This document shows, piece by piece, positions 42,782-51,424 of a DNA stretch of 64,000 nt; position 1 is the first letter of the stretch; every line of letters begins with the position of its first letter. Both the position numbers and the translations under genes were made by a program. The notes beneath the pieces were generated by a model. The model saw nothing but the letters and a program-made list of their open reading frames with translations, had not been told where the DNA came from and searched no databases. Origin of the DNA: Candidatus Pantoea formicae. GTDB taxonomy: Bacteria > Pseudomonadota > Gammaproteobacteria > Enterobacterales > Enterobacteriaceae. Where the stretch lies: positions 1 through 64,000 of the forward strand of contig NZ_VWXD01000007.1 of NCBI RefSeq assembly GCF_011752625.1, given 5' to 3'.

Positions 42782-43007
42782 GTGTCTCTCCTGTTCAGGC
42801 GGCCAGTCGCGCCTGACTTTTAGCATGAATAGTCGATGTGGCCGGTGCGCTTTAGCACGGGCCAGCGATCGTTATACTGCAAAGGAGAGGGGGAGCCAAA
42901 TAACAAAGATGCATGTTTACAACGATCCCAGCGTGTATCAATGCGCACTTTACAGAATCAAGCATACCGATGTAGGGCCGCCATTCCTGGCGACCGAATG
43001 GCAGAGT

Positions 43008-44372
43008 TTACTTACCAATACAGAAGCTGGAAAAAATCCTGCCGAGCAGGTCGTCGGAGGTAAACTCCCCGGTGATTTCGCTCAATGCCTGTTGTGCCAG
43101 GCGCAACTCTTCCGCCAACAATTCACCCGCCCATGCACCGAGCAGTTGGTCTTTGCCCTGCAGTAAGTGAGTGGCAGCTAACTCTAACGCCTGCAAGTGG
43201 CGGCGGCGTGCTAAGAAACCACCTTCCATATTGCCCGAGAAACCCATGCTCTGTTTCAGATGGTCGCGCAATGCATCCACACCTTCACCCGTCCGCGCAG
43301 AGAGGCGAATCAGTGAGTGATCATTCACTTCTGTCAGGCCCAGCACTTCGCCAGTCATATCGGCTTTATTACGCACCACGGTAATCGGCAGTTGTGCCGG
43401 TAAGCGCGCGACGAAATCGGGCCAGATAGCGGCGGCTTCGGTGGCGTCAGTGGTGGTGCCATCCACCATAAACAGCACCCGGTCAGCTTGCTCTATTTCT
43501 TGCCACGCACGTTCAATACCGATGCGTTCAACTTCATCACTGGCTTCGCGCAGCCCAGCAGTATCGATGATGTGCAGCGGCATGCCGTCAATGTGAATGT
43601 GCTCACGCAGCACATCACGTGTGGTGCCGGCGATATCCGTGACAATCGCGGCTTCACGGCCGGCGAGGGCGTTGAGTAGGCTGGATTTACCGGCGTTAGG
43701 GCGACCCGCAATCACCACTTTCATCCCTTCACGTAGCAAACTGCCTTGACGCGCTTCAGCACGCACGCCATCCAGATCGCCGATCACCGCATTGAGCTGA
43801 GCTTCGATTTTACCGTCAGACAGGAAGTCGATCTCCTCATCGGGGAAATCGATAGCCGCTTCCACGTAGATGCGCAGGTGAGTGAGTGCTTCCACAAGCG
43901 CATTAATACGCAGTGAAAATGCACCTTGAAGTGAGTTCACGGCGGAACGTGCTGCCTGCTCTGAGCTGGCGTCGATTAAGTCGGCGATGGCTTCTGCCTG
44001 CGCCAGATCGAGTTTGTCGTTCAGGAAGGCGCGTTCAGAGAATTCACCGGGTTGAGCAATGCGCAACCCTGGCAGCGCCACAATACGTTTCAGCAGCAAA
44101 TCAAGAATTACCGGGCCACCGTGGCCTTGTAACTCCAGGACATCTTCGCCGGTAAAGGAGTTCGGGCCAGGGAACCACAGCGCAATGCCCTGATCGAGCA
44201 CGCTGCCATCTGCATCATTGAACGGCAGATAGTCGGCATAGCGCGGTTTCGGCAATTTGCCGAGCACGGCTTGCGCGACGTCAGCGGCTTTGGCGCCGGA
44301 AATTCGCAGAATGCCGACGCCGCCGCGACCGGGAGGCGTCGCCTGGGCAACGATGGTGTCGCTGTGGCTCAT
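43008..44372 (-). CDS. mnmE: tRNA modification GTPase MnmE (TrmE)
   Basis: A 454-residue GTPase, partner of MnmG in wobble-uridine modification. The N-terminal tetrahydrofolate-binding domain (SDTIVAQATPPGRGGVGILRISG) is followed by a helical domain. The inserted G domain has G1 GRPNAGKSSLLN near residue 223, G3 DTAG near 270 and G4 NKAD near 335. The C-terminus FCIGK carries the catalytic-site Cys. Order mnmE-yidC-yidD-rnpA-rpmH matches E. coli, but an enlarged ERIC element intervenes before yidC. Confidence 0.97.
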   Translation of the reverse strand: MSHSDTIVAQATPPGRGGVGILRISGAKAADVAQAVLGKLPKPRYADYLPFNDADGSVLDQGIALWFPGPNSFTGEDVLELQGHGGPVILDLLLKRIVALPGLRIAQPGEFSERAFLNDKLDLAQAEAIADLIDASSEQAARSAVNSLQGAFSLRINALVEALTHLRIYVEAAIDFPDEEIDFLSDGKIEAQLNAVIGDLDGVRAEARQGSLLREGMKVVIAGRPNAGKSSLLNALAGREAAIVTDIAGTTRDVLREHIHIDGMPLHIIDTAGLREASDEVERIGIERAWQEIEQADRVLFMVDGTTTDATEAAAIWPDFVARLPAQLPITVVRNKADMTGEVLGLTEVNDHSLIRLSARTGEGVDALRDHLKQSMGFSGNMEGGFLARRRHLQALELAATHLLQGKDQLLGAWAGELLAEELRLAQQALSEITGEFTSDDLLGRIFSSFCIGK

Positions 44373-44384
44373 GATTCTCTCTCT

Positions 44385-44576
44385 TACCCGTCATACTTCA
44401 AGCCACAGCGGCGTTGGCTGCGCTCGTTCACCTCAGTCACTTACTTGAGTAAGCTCCTGAGGATTCTCTCGCTTGCCGCGTGATTCGGCCATTGGCCTCA
44501 CCCTGCGGGCCAGCGCAAGCGCTGTTCAAAAGCGCCTCACGACGCTTTTGTGCTGCAGCTCGAATTATTTAGGGTA
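44385..44576. repeat. ERIC/IRU element carrying a 73-bp insertion
   Basis: ERIC sequence from TACCCGTCATACTTCAAG through the core CTCAGTCACTTACTTGAGTA to CTTGCCGC, then unrelated sequence (44480-44552), then the ERIC end CTGCAGCTCGAATTATTTAGGG. Compared with the full element at 28747-28870 the net insertion is about 70 bp, inside the right half. It fills the mnmE-yidC gap. Insertions of about this size in ERICs have been described in other Enterobacterales. Confidence 0.85.
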
Positions 44577-44649
44577 CAAATTTTGAAAAAAAACAGGGCG
44601 ACATAAATGCCGCCCCTTGAGTATACGCTGCTGCTGTTGCAGTCAGACG

Positions 44650-46296
44650 TTACGCTTTCTTCTTGTCGCGGCTGTGTAGACCACGTTTTTCCAGCCCGCG
44701 ATAAATCAGCTGCTGCTGGAGGATGGTGACCAGGTTACTGACGATGTAGTACAGCACCAGACCCGCAGGGAACCACAGGAAGAACACGGTAAAGATAACC
44801 GGCATGTAGGTCATGATCTTCTGCTGCATCGGATCGGTCACGGTGGTCGGTGACATCTTCTGAATGAAGAACATGGTGATACCCATGATGACCGGCAGGA
44901 TGTAGTACGGATCCTGTGCGGACAGGTCATGAATCCACAGAATGAACGGTGCATGACGCAGTTCAATCGAACCTGACAGCATGTAGTACAAGGCCAGGAA
45001 GATAGGCATCTGGATAACCAGCGGCAAGCAGCCACCCAGAGGGTTCACTTTCTCTGCTTTGTACAGCGCCATCATTTCCTGGCTCTGCTTCTGCTTGTCA
45101 TCACCCAGACGCTCGCGCATAGCCTGAATTTTCGGCTGCAGCATACGCATCTTCGCCATGGAGGTGTACTGCGCTTTGGTCAGCGGGTACATGATGCCAC
45201 GTACGATGAAGGTGATAACGATAATGGAGAAGCCCCAGTTACCGATAAAGCTGTGGATGAACTTCAGCAGTTTAAACAGCGGCTGAGAGATGAACCACAA
45301 CCAGCCGTAATCTACGGTCAGATCCAGGTGAGGCGCGATAGCCGCCATTTTGTCCTGGATTTCTGGGCCTAACCACAGGGTCGCGCCGAGGTCTTGCTGT
45401 GCGCCAGCTGCTACGGTAACCGGTGCAGATTTATAACCGATAGCTGCAACGCCATTGCCGAGGTTGCTGGTGTACAGCGTATTGTTACCCTGAGTGCGCG
45501 GCACCCATGCTGTGGCGAAGTACTGCTGCAGCATGGCCACCCAACCATTGCTGGTGGTGGTATTCAGGTTCTCGTTATCCGCGATGGTATCGAATTTGTA
45601 TTTTTCGTATTTCGCATCGCTGGTCGAGTACGCCGCGCCACGGAAGGTGTGCAGTGCGAAGTTGTTGCTGCCGGTGTCACGGTGTTTTGGCAGATCAATG
45701 GTCTGCTTCAGCTGACCAAACATCGACACTTCCAGCGGCTGCTGTGTGGCGTTATTGATGTTGTAGTCAACGTTAACCGCGAAATCGCCACGTTTGAACA
45801 GGAAGGTCTTGGTATAAACCACGCCTTTTTCATCGGTCCAGGTCAGCGGCACGCGCAGCTCGGTCTGGCCGTCGGCCATCTCGAAGTGATCTTGAGTGGT
45901 GGTGAACAGTGGGCGAGCGCCATTGTTCGGGTTGTCCGGACCGTTACGGCCGGTTAAGCCACTCTGTGCCTGATAAATGAAGGCAGGGGTGGTTTCCAGC
46001 AGCTGGAACGGTGCGTCTGAACCCAATTTATCTGGGTAGGTCAGCAGCTGCGCCTGCTCAATATCGCCACCGCGAGTATTGATGCTGAGTGACAGGACAT
46101 CAGTCTTAACGGTGATCGTTTGGCCCTGACCGCTAGCCGGCACGCCGGAAGAGGCGGCATCACCCGCTGCGCTGCTTGTGTTCTGCGTGGTCTGAGTCTG
46201 CTGTGGCTGCGGATTGTGGTCCGTTTGCCATGCTTGCCAGATCATAAAAGACACGAACAGAAAAGCGATGAGAAAGAGATTGCGTTGCGAATCCAT
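44650..46296 (-). CDS. yidC: Membrane protein insertase YidC
   Basis: A 548-residue inner-membrane insertase (Oxa1/YidC/Alb3 family), same length as E. coli. TM1 is residues 5-20 (NLFLIAFLFVSFMIWQAW), a large periplasmic beta-sandwich domain spans about 60-340, and five C-terminal TM segments form the hydrophilic groove. The groove Arg lies in FIVRGIMYPLTKAQYTSMAKM near 365. It assists insertion of Fo subunit c, encoded at 21321. Confidence 0.97.
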   Translation of the reverse strand: MDSQRNLFLIAFLFVSFMIWQAWQTDHNPQPQQTQTTQNTSSAAGDAASSGVPASGQGQTITVKTDVLSLSINTRGGDIEQAQLLTYPDKLGSDAPFQLLETTPAFIYQAQSGLTGRNGPDNPNNGARPLFTTTQDHFEMADGQTELRVPLTWTDEKGVVYTKTFLFKRGDFAVNVDYNINNATQQPLEVSMFGQLKQTIDLPKHRDTGSNNFALHTFRGAAYSTSDAKYEKYKFDTIADNENLNTTTSNGWVAMLQQYFATAWVPRTQGNNTLYTSNLGNGVAAIGYKSAPVTVAAGAQQDLGATLWLGPEIQDKMAAIAPHLDLTVDYGWLWFISQPLFKLLKFIHSFIGNWGFSIIVITFIVRGIMYPLTKAQYTSMAKMRMLQPKIQAMRERLGDDKQKQSQEMMALYKAEKVNPLGGCLPLVIQMPIFLALYYMLSGSIELRHAPFILWIHDLSAQDPYYILPVIMGITMFFIQKMSPTTVTDPMQQKIMTYMPVIFTVFFLWFPAGLVLYYIVSNLVTILQQQLIYRGLEKRGLHSRDKKKA

Positions 46297-46298
46297 CG

Positions 46299-46556
46299 TT
46301 AATGTTCTCTGGTATCAAAGGTTTTTGGCGGCACAGGATCGTCACCACCCGGGTTCAAAGGGTGGCATTTTAATACGCGTTTTATCGTCAACCAACTACC
46401 TTTTACGACGCCGAAACGACGTAATGCCTCAATCCCATACTGCGAGCAGGTGGGATGGAACCGACAATGAGGTCCAAGTAGTGGGCTGATGGCGCGTTGA
46501 TAAACGCGTATCAGGGCGATCAGGAGCCGCGAGCCAGGCGACAGTGACGACGCCAT
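46299..46556 (-). CDS. yidD: Membrane protein insertion efficiency factor YidD
   Basis: An 85-residue small membrane-associated protein. Its family signature is LIRVYQRAISPLLGPHCRF-type sequence (residues 14-33) with the three Cys of HCRFHPTCSQYG, and the end KCHPLNPGGDDPVP. It supports YidC-dependent insertion. It overlaps the 3' end of rnpA by 37 nt and ends 2 nt before yidC. Confidence 0.94.
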   Translation of the reverse strand: MASSLSPGSRLLIALIRVYQRAISPLLGPHCRFHPTCSQYGIEALRRFGVVKGSWLTIKRVLKCHPLNPGGDDPVPPKTFDTREH

Positions 46557-46879
46557 AATTTCTCCAACGCTTCCGTTAACGCACGGTTATCGAGGTCAGC
46601 AATCCCCTTTTTCGCCACGATGACAAAATCCATCGCAGGCAGCTCATGTTGACGCAGACGAAAGCTTTCGCGGGTCAATCGCTTGATCCGGTTGCGTTCA
46701 TGGGCGCGTTTTACATGCTTCTTGGCGACGGTTAGACCGATGCGGGGATGCCCCAGCGAGTTAAGGCGGCCGAGGATGGTGATTTGCGGCGTACCGGCTC
46801 TTTGTGGCTGCTGGAAGACGAAAGTGAAATGAGTGGGAGTTAACAAACGTAACTCCCTGGGAAATGCGAGCTTAACCAC
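46520..46879 (-). CDS. rnpA: Ribonuclease P protein component RnpA
   Basis: A 119-residue basic protein that binds RNase P RNA and the 5' leader of pre-tRNA. The RNR motif is seen in AHERNRIKRLTRESFRLRQ (near residues 59-77). Identical in length to E. coli and started by GTG 46879. It lies 14 nt downstream of rpmH. Confidence 0.96.
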   Translation of the reverse strand: MVKLAFPRELRLLTPTHFTFVFQQPQRAGTPQITILGRLNSLGHPRIGLTVAKKHVKRAHERNRIKRLTRESFRLRQHELPAMDFVIVAKKGIADLDNRALTEALEKLWRRHCRLARGS

Positions 46880-46893
46880 TAGGGTTAGCTTTA

Positions 46894-47046
<153 letters not shown>

Positions 47047-47132
47047 CTAAACTTGAAAATTTTCACTGGGTGACGCGTTTTCGGGCCAGTAAATCGACCG
47101 ACGCCTCAATGTGTCTTTAATAAAGAGGCGGG

Positions 47133-47161
47133 ATTGTAATAATTGTACAGTCCAGAGTCAA
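47133..47161 (-). promoter_or_regulatory. rpmH proximal promoter
   Basis: On the minus strand -35 TTGACT (47156-47161), 17-bp spacer, -10 TACAAT (47133-47138): a strong sigma70 match about 100 bp before rpmH. Confidence 0.82.
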
Positions 47162-47249
47162 TTTACTTCGCAGTTCGCGGCACCTGGAAACCAGATACAG
47201 CCCGCTGATTCCGGGCATCAAGGCTTCACGCAATAATGCCGGGTGGGGA

Positions 47250-47277
47250 ATTATACGGCCTATAGGGCAAAGCGCAA
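47250..47277 (-). promoter_or_regulatory. rpmH distal promoter
   Basis: On the minus strand -35 TTGCGC (47272-47277), 16-bp spacer, perfect -10 TATAAT (47250-47255). It resembles the main E. coli rpmH promoter, including the flank 'tccccacccgg'. Confidence 0.8.
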
Positions 47278-47635
47278 GGATCGCGCAGGATCTTCTTGCG
47301 ATCAATTTGCAGGTTTATTGCGCGGAAACGAGAGGCGACCAGAAAAATTGCCTCTTTCAGCGAGATCTCCGCTCGCTTTTTCCGCAGAAAGCGTAAACTC
47401 ATTAGCGCTTCGGCAGCCTGTGGATAAATTGGATCAAAACTGTGTAGAAAGGGAAGATCTCTGAGCCGCTTTGCGCTATGATCCGCCCTTCCGCTGACGA
47501 TCCTCAACTGCGATCGCCGGGGATGACTACCGCGCATAGCGGTCGCAGGCGCTTTCTGATCGCCTGTGTCAAAAAAGACAGTTTCTATTATTAGCGCCTG
47601 AAATTCTTATCGATTTTGTACGAGTGGAGTCCGCC
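47278..47635 (+). promoter_or_regulatory. dnaA upstream control region
   Basis: The gap before dnaA contains a perfect DnaA box (47419-47427), a second imperfect one (TGTGTAGAA, 47441-47449), and about ten GATC sites, including three within 47278-47320. This matches autoregulation by DnaA and SeqA sequestration of the dnaA promoter in E. coli. A -10-like TATGAT (47477-47482) is visible, but no matching -35. Confidence 0.7.
47419..47427 (-). promoter_or_regulatory. DnaA box in the dnaA promoter region
   Basis: On the minus strand TTATCCACA, a perfect DnaA box, 209 bp before the dnaA start. Site for autoregulation. Confidence 0.88.
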
Positions 47636-49036
47636 GTGTCACTTACGCTTTGGCAACAGTGTCTTGCCCGTTTGCAGGATGAGCTTCCTGCCACCGAATT
47701 CAGCATGTGGATTCGTCCGCTGCAGGCTGAATTGAACGACAATACGCTGACCTTGTATGCACCAAATCGGTTTGTACTCGACTGGGTTCGGGATAAATAT
47801 CTCAATAGTATCAATGGGCTGCTGAATGAATTCTGCGGTGCGAATGTGCCGTTGTTGCGTTTTGAAGTGGGTACGCGTCCGACTGCGCAGGTCGCCGCGA
47901 GCCAGCCTGCCATGGCAAGCTACAGCACGCCCGCGCCGGTTGAAAACCGTCCTGCGCCTGCACAAATTTTGCGTCCGAGCTGGGATTCAGTACCTGCACC
48001 CGCAGACGTGACCTACCGCTCCAATGTGAACAACCGCCATAACTTTGACAACTTCGTTGAAGGTAAATCTAACCAGCTGGCACGCGCGGCGGCCCGTCAG
48101 GTGGCGGATAATCCTGGTGGCGCTTACAACCCGCTGTTCCTTTATGGTGGCACCGGCTTGGGGAAAACCCACCTGCTGCATGCGGTCGGCAATGGCATTA
48201 TTGCGCGCAAGCCGAATGCTAAAGTGGTTTACATGCACTCCGAGCGTTTTGTGCAGGACATGGTAAAAGCGCTGCAAAACAATGCGATTGAAGAGTTTAA
48301 GCGTTATTACCGCTCCGTCGATGCGCTGTTGATCGATGACATTCAGTTCTTTGCCAATAAAGAGCGCTCGCAGGAAGAGTTCTTCCATACCTTTAATGCG
48401 CTGCTGGAAGGCAACCAACAGATCATTCTGACCTCGGATCGCTACCCGAAAGAGATCAATGGCGTAGAAGATCGTCTGAAATCGCGCTTTGGCTGGGGCT
48501 TAACCGTTGCGATCGAGCCGCCCGAGCTGGAAACACGCGTGGCGATCCTGATGAAGAAAGCGGATGAAAACGATATTCGCCTGCCGGGCGAAGTCGCCTT
48601 CTTTATTGCTAAGCGTCTGCGTTCTAATGTGCGTGAGTTGGAAGGGGCGCTGAACCGCGTCATCGCCAATGCCAATTTTACCGGCCGCGCCATTACGATT
48701 GATTTCGTCCGTGAAGCGCTACGCGATCTGCTGGCGTTGCAGGAAAAGCTTGTCACTATCGACAATATTCAAAAGACGGTGGCCGAGTACTACAAAATTA
48801 AAGTGGCGGATTTGCTGTCGAAGCGTCGTTCACGCTCAGTGGCACGTCCGCGTCAGATGGCAATGGCAATGGCGAAAGAGCTAACCAACCATAGTCTGCC
48901 GGAAATTGGTGATGCGTTTGGTGGCCGCGACCATACCACCGTGCTCCACGCCTGCCGCAAAATCGAGCAGTTGCGCGAAGAGAGCCACGACATCAAAGAA
49001 GATTTTTCTAACCTCATTCGAACCCTATCTTCCTGA
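47636..49036 (+). CDS. dnaA: Chromosomal replication initiator DnaA
   Basis: A 466-residue AAA+ initiator. Domain I (1-80) binds DnaB/DiaA, and variable linker II spans about 81-130. Domain III has Walker A GGTGLGKT (171-178) and Walker B LLIDD (231-235). Domain IV has the DnaA signature GGRDHTTVLHACRKI near 432-446, which reads the boxes. GTG 47636 follows GGAG and matches the E. coli start. It lies 31 kb from oriC, as expected in Enterobacterales where dnaA and oriC are separated. Confidence 0.98.
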   Translation: MSLTLWQQCLARLQDELPATEFSMWIRPLQAELNDNTLTLYAPNRFVLDWVRDKYLNSINGLLNEFCGANVPLLRFEVGTRPTAQVAASQPAMASYSTPAPVENRPAPAQILRPSWDSVPAPADVTYRSNVNNRHNFDNFVEGKSNQLARAAARQVADNPGGAYNPLFLYGGTGLGKTHLLHAVGNGIIARKPNAKVVYMHSERFVQDMVKALQNNAIEEFKRYYRSVDALLIDDIQFFANKERSQEEFFHTFNALLEGNQQIILTSDRYPKEINGVEDRLKSRFGWGLTVAIEPPELETRVAILMKKADENDIRLPGEVAFFIAKRLRSNVRELEGALNRVIANANFTGRAITIDFVREALRDLLALQEKLVTIDNIQKTVAEYYKIKVADLLSKRRSRSVARPRQMAMAMAKELTNHSLPEIGDAFGGRDHTTVLHACRKIEQLREESHDIKEDFSNLIRTLSS

Positions 49037-49041
49037 CGCAT

Positions 49042-50142
49042 ATGAAATTTATTGTAGAACGTGAGCAGTTGCTGAAACCACTGCAACAGGTGAGTGGCCC
49101 GCTGGGTGGACGCCCAACTTTGCCGATCCTCGGAAACTTACTGCTGCAGGTCAGCGAAGGTTCGCTGCGGCTGACGGGCACCGATTTGGAAATGGAAATG
49201 GTGGCGCGCGTTGCCTTGACGCAGCCGCATGAGCCCGGTGCGACAACCGTTCCTGCCCGCAAATTCCTCGATATTTGCCGCGGCCTACCGGAAGGCGCTG
49301 AAATCAGCCTGACGCTGGAAGGTGACAGAATGCTGGTGCGTTCTGGCCGCAGTCGTTTTTCATTATCGACGCTGCCCGCCACGGACTTCCCGAATCTGGA
49401 TGACTGGCAGAGCGAGGTGGAGTTCACCTTGCCGCAGGCCACGCTGAAGCGTCTGATCGAAGCGACTCAGTTCTCGATGGCGCATCAGGATGTGCGTTAC
49501 TACCTTAACGGCATGCTGTTTGAGACCGAAGGTGAAGAGTTGCGCACCGTCGCCACCGATGGACACCGCCTGGCGGTGTGTTCTATGCCTATTGGTCAGG
49601 CATTGCCTAACCATTCGGTGATCGTGCCACGTAAAGGTGTGATTGAGCTGGTGCGTCTGCTTGATGGCGGCGAAACCCCGCTGCAGGTGCAAATTGGTAG
49701 CAGCAATATTCGTGCGCACGTCGGTGACTTTATCTTCACCTCCAAGCTGGTTGATGGCCGTTTCCCGGATTATCGCCGCGTATTGCCGAAGAACCCGGAT
49801 AAAGCGCTAGAAGCCGGTTGCGATCTGCTGAAGCAAGCATTTGCCCGTGCAGCGATTCTCTCCAATGAGAAATTCCGCGGTGTTCGCATCTATATCACCG
49901 AGAATCAGCTCAAAATCACCGCCAATAACCCTGAACAGGAAGAAGCGGAAGAGATGCTGGATGTGTCGTATAGCGGCACTGAACTGGAGATCGGCTTTAA
50001 CGTGAGTTACGTGCTGGATGTGCTCAATGCGCTGAAGTGCGAGAACGTGCGTTTGCTGCTGACTGATTCGGTTTCGAGTGTGCAAATCGAAGACGTTGCC
50101 AGCCCAGCAGCGGCATACGTAGTCATGCCAATGCGCTTGTGA
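49042..50142 (+). CDS. dnaN: DNA polymerase III beta sliding clamp
   Basis: A 366-residue processivity clamp with three repeats of the clamp fold, starting MKFIVEREQLLKPLQQVSGPLGGRPTLPIL and ending YVVMPMRL, the segment that forms the protein-binding cleft. Length equals E. coli. It starts 5 nt after the dnaA stop, so it is co-transcribed. Confidence 0.97.
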   Translation: MKFIVEREQLLKPLQQVSGPLGGRPTLPILGNLLLQVSEGSLRLTGTDLEMEMVARVALTQPHEPGATTVPARKFLDICRGLPEGAEISLTLEGDRMLVRSGRSRFSLSTLPATDFPNLDDWQSEVEFTLPQATLKRLIEATQFSMAHQDVRYYLNGMLFETEGEELRTVATDGHRLAVCSMPIGQALPNHSVIVPRKGVIELVRLLDGGETPLQVQIGSSNIRAHVGDFIFTSKLVDGRFPDYRRVLPKNPDKALEAGCDLLKQAFARAAILSNEKFRGVRIYITENQLKITANNPEQEEAEEMLDVSYSGTELEIGFNVSYVLDVLNALKCENVRLLLTDSVSSVQIEDVASPAAAYVVMPMRL

Positions 50143-50181
50143 TCGTCTAGCGGGCTAACTTACTCGCTATTTTGCCCCCGG

Positions 50182-50262
50182 GCAGTGCTCGTCCCTGGTC
50201 ACATACTTCAGTATGCTCCCAGGGCCTGCGCGCTGGCCGTGTGCAAACTAGCTTCGCCGTTA
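50182..50262. repeat. Divergent ERIC-like palindrome between dnaN and recF
   Basis: Centre CCCTGG-(gtcac)-ATACTTCAGTAT-(gct)-CCAGGG (50193-50224) has the layout of an ERIC core (CCCCAG/CACTTACTT..AGTAAG/CTGGGG) with many substitutions. The outer parts only loosely resemble ERIC. It lies in a 179-bp gap where E. coli has almost none. Limits are approximate. Confidence 0.5.
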
Positions 50263-50321
50263 ACGCCCTGGATTGCAGGGTTAGGTGAAAAACACTTCTT
50301 AATGCGCAGCTGGATTCGTTC

Positions 50322-51407
50322 ATGGCTTTAACCCGCCTCCTGATTAAAGATTTCCGTAATATTGAGCAGGCCGATCTCATTTTGGCGCCGGGCTTTAATT
50401 TTCTTGTGGGTGCTAACGGCAGCGGAAAAACCAGTGTGCTCGAGGCGATCTACACCCTCGGACATGGCCGCGCGTTTCGCAGTTTGCAGGCTGGACGCGT
50501 GATTCGTCACGATCAGGACGCCTTTGTGCTGCACGGGCGTATTGAAGGCAGCGAGCGAGAGTTGGCCGTTGGGCTGACCAAAAACCGTGCGGGCGACAGC
50601 AAGGTGCGCATCCACGGCAGCGATGGCCACAAAGTCGCGGAACTCGCGCAGCTGTTGCCGATGCAGTTGATTACCCCCGAGGGGTTTACTTTGCTCAACG
50701 GCGGCCCCAAATACCGTAGAGCCTATGTTGATTGGGGATGCTTCCACTCTGCGCCAGGTTTTTTCAATGCTTGGAATAACTTGCGGCGCTTGATGAAACA
50801 GCGCAATGCCGCATTGCGACAAGTTTCGCGCTACAGCCAGATCCGCCCATGGGATCAAGAATTAGTGCCTTTGGCCGAACAAATTAGCCAGTGGCGCGCC
50901 GAGTACAGTGCGGCGATCTCCAAAGAGATCATCGCTACCTGCAGTCAATTTTTACCAGAGTTTGAGTTGTCGTTTTCTTTCCAACGTGGTTGGGATAAAG
51001 AGAGCGATTTTGCCGAACTGCTGGAACGCAATTTCGAGCGCGATCGCGCGCTCACCTACACCGCCAGCGGCCCGCACAAAGCGGATTTTCGCATTCGTGC
51101 AGAAGGCACGCCGGTGGAAGATTTACTCTCACGCGGTCAATTAAAGCTGCTGATGTGTGCCCTGCGTTTAGCGCAGGGCGAATATCTGACGCGCAGCAGC
51201 GGACGTCGCTGTTTGTACCTGATTGATGACTTTGCTTCGGAGCTGGACGATTCGCGTCGTCGGCTGCTTGCCGAGCGACTGAAAGCCACGCAGGCTCAGG
51301 TGTTTGTCAGTGCCATTGGTGTCGAACATGTAATCGACATGAGTGACGAAAAGGGCAAGATGTTCCGCGTGGAACAGGGTAAAATAGCGGTTCAACCTGA
51401 AGATTAA
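50322..51407 (+). CDS. recF: DNA gap-repair ATPase RecF
   Basis: A 361-residue SMC-like ATPase that loads RecA at gaps with RecOR. Walker A GANGSGKTSVLE is near residue 30, the signature LLSRGQLKLLMCALRLAQGE near 270 and Walker B LIDDFASELD near 303. Four residues longer than E. coli RecF at the C-terminus. Downstream gyrB starts 17 nt later. The spacing from dnaN is unusual. Confidence 0.97.
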   Translation: MALTRLLIKDFRNIEQADLILAPGFNFLVGANGSGKTSVLEAIYTLGHGRAFRSLQAGRVIRHDQDAFVLHGRIEGSERELAVGLTKNRAGDSKVRIHGSDGHKVAELAQLLPMQLITPEGFTLLNGGPKYRRAYVDWGCFHSAPGFFNAWNNLRRLMKQRNAALRQVSRYSQIRPWDQELVPLAEQISQWRAEYSAAISKEIIATCSQFLPEFELSFSFQRGWDKESDFAELLERNFERDRALTYTASGPHKADFRIRAEGTPVEDLLSRGQLKLLMCALRLAQGEYLTRSSGRRCLYLIDDFASELDDSRRRLLAERLKATQAQVFVSAIGVEHVIDMSDEKGKMFRVEQGKIAVQPED

Positions 51408-51424
51408 ATGAGCGAGAAACGTTG

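Noticed and set aside
42726..43166. Plus-strand open frame in the rutE-like/mnmE gap
   Set aside because: It continues into the antisense of mnmE and overlaps the 5' end of the RutE-like gene; no homology recognised.
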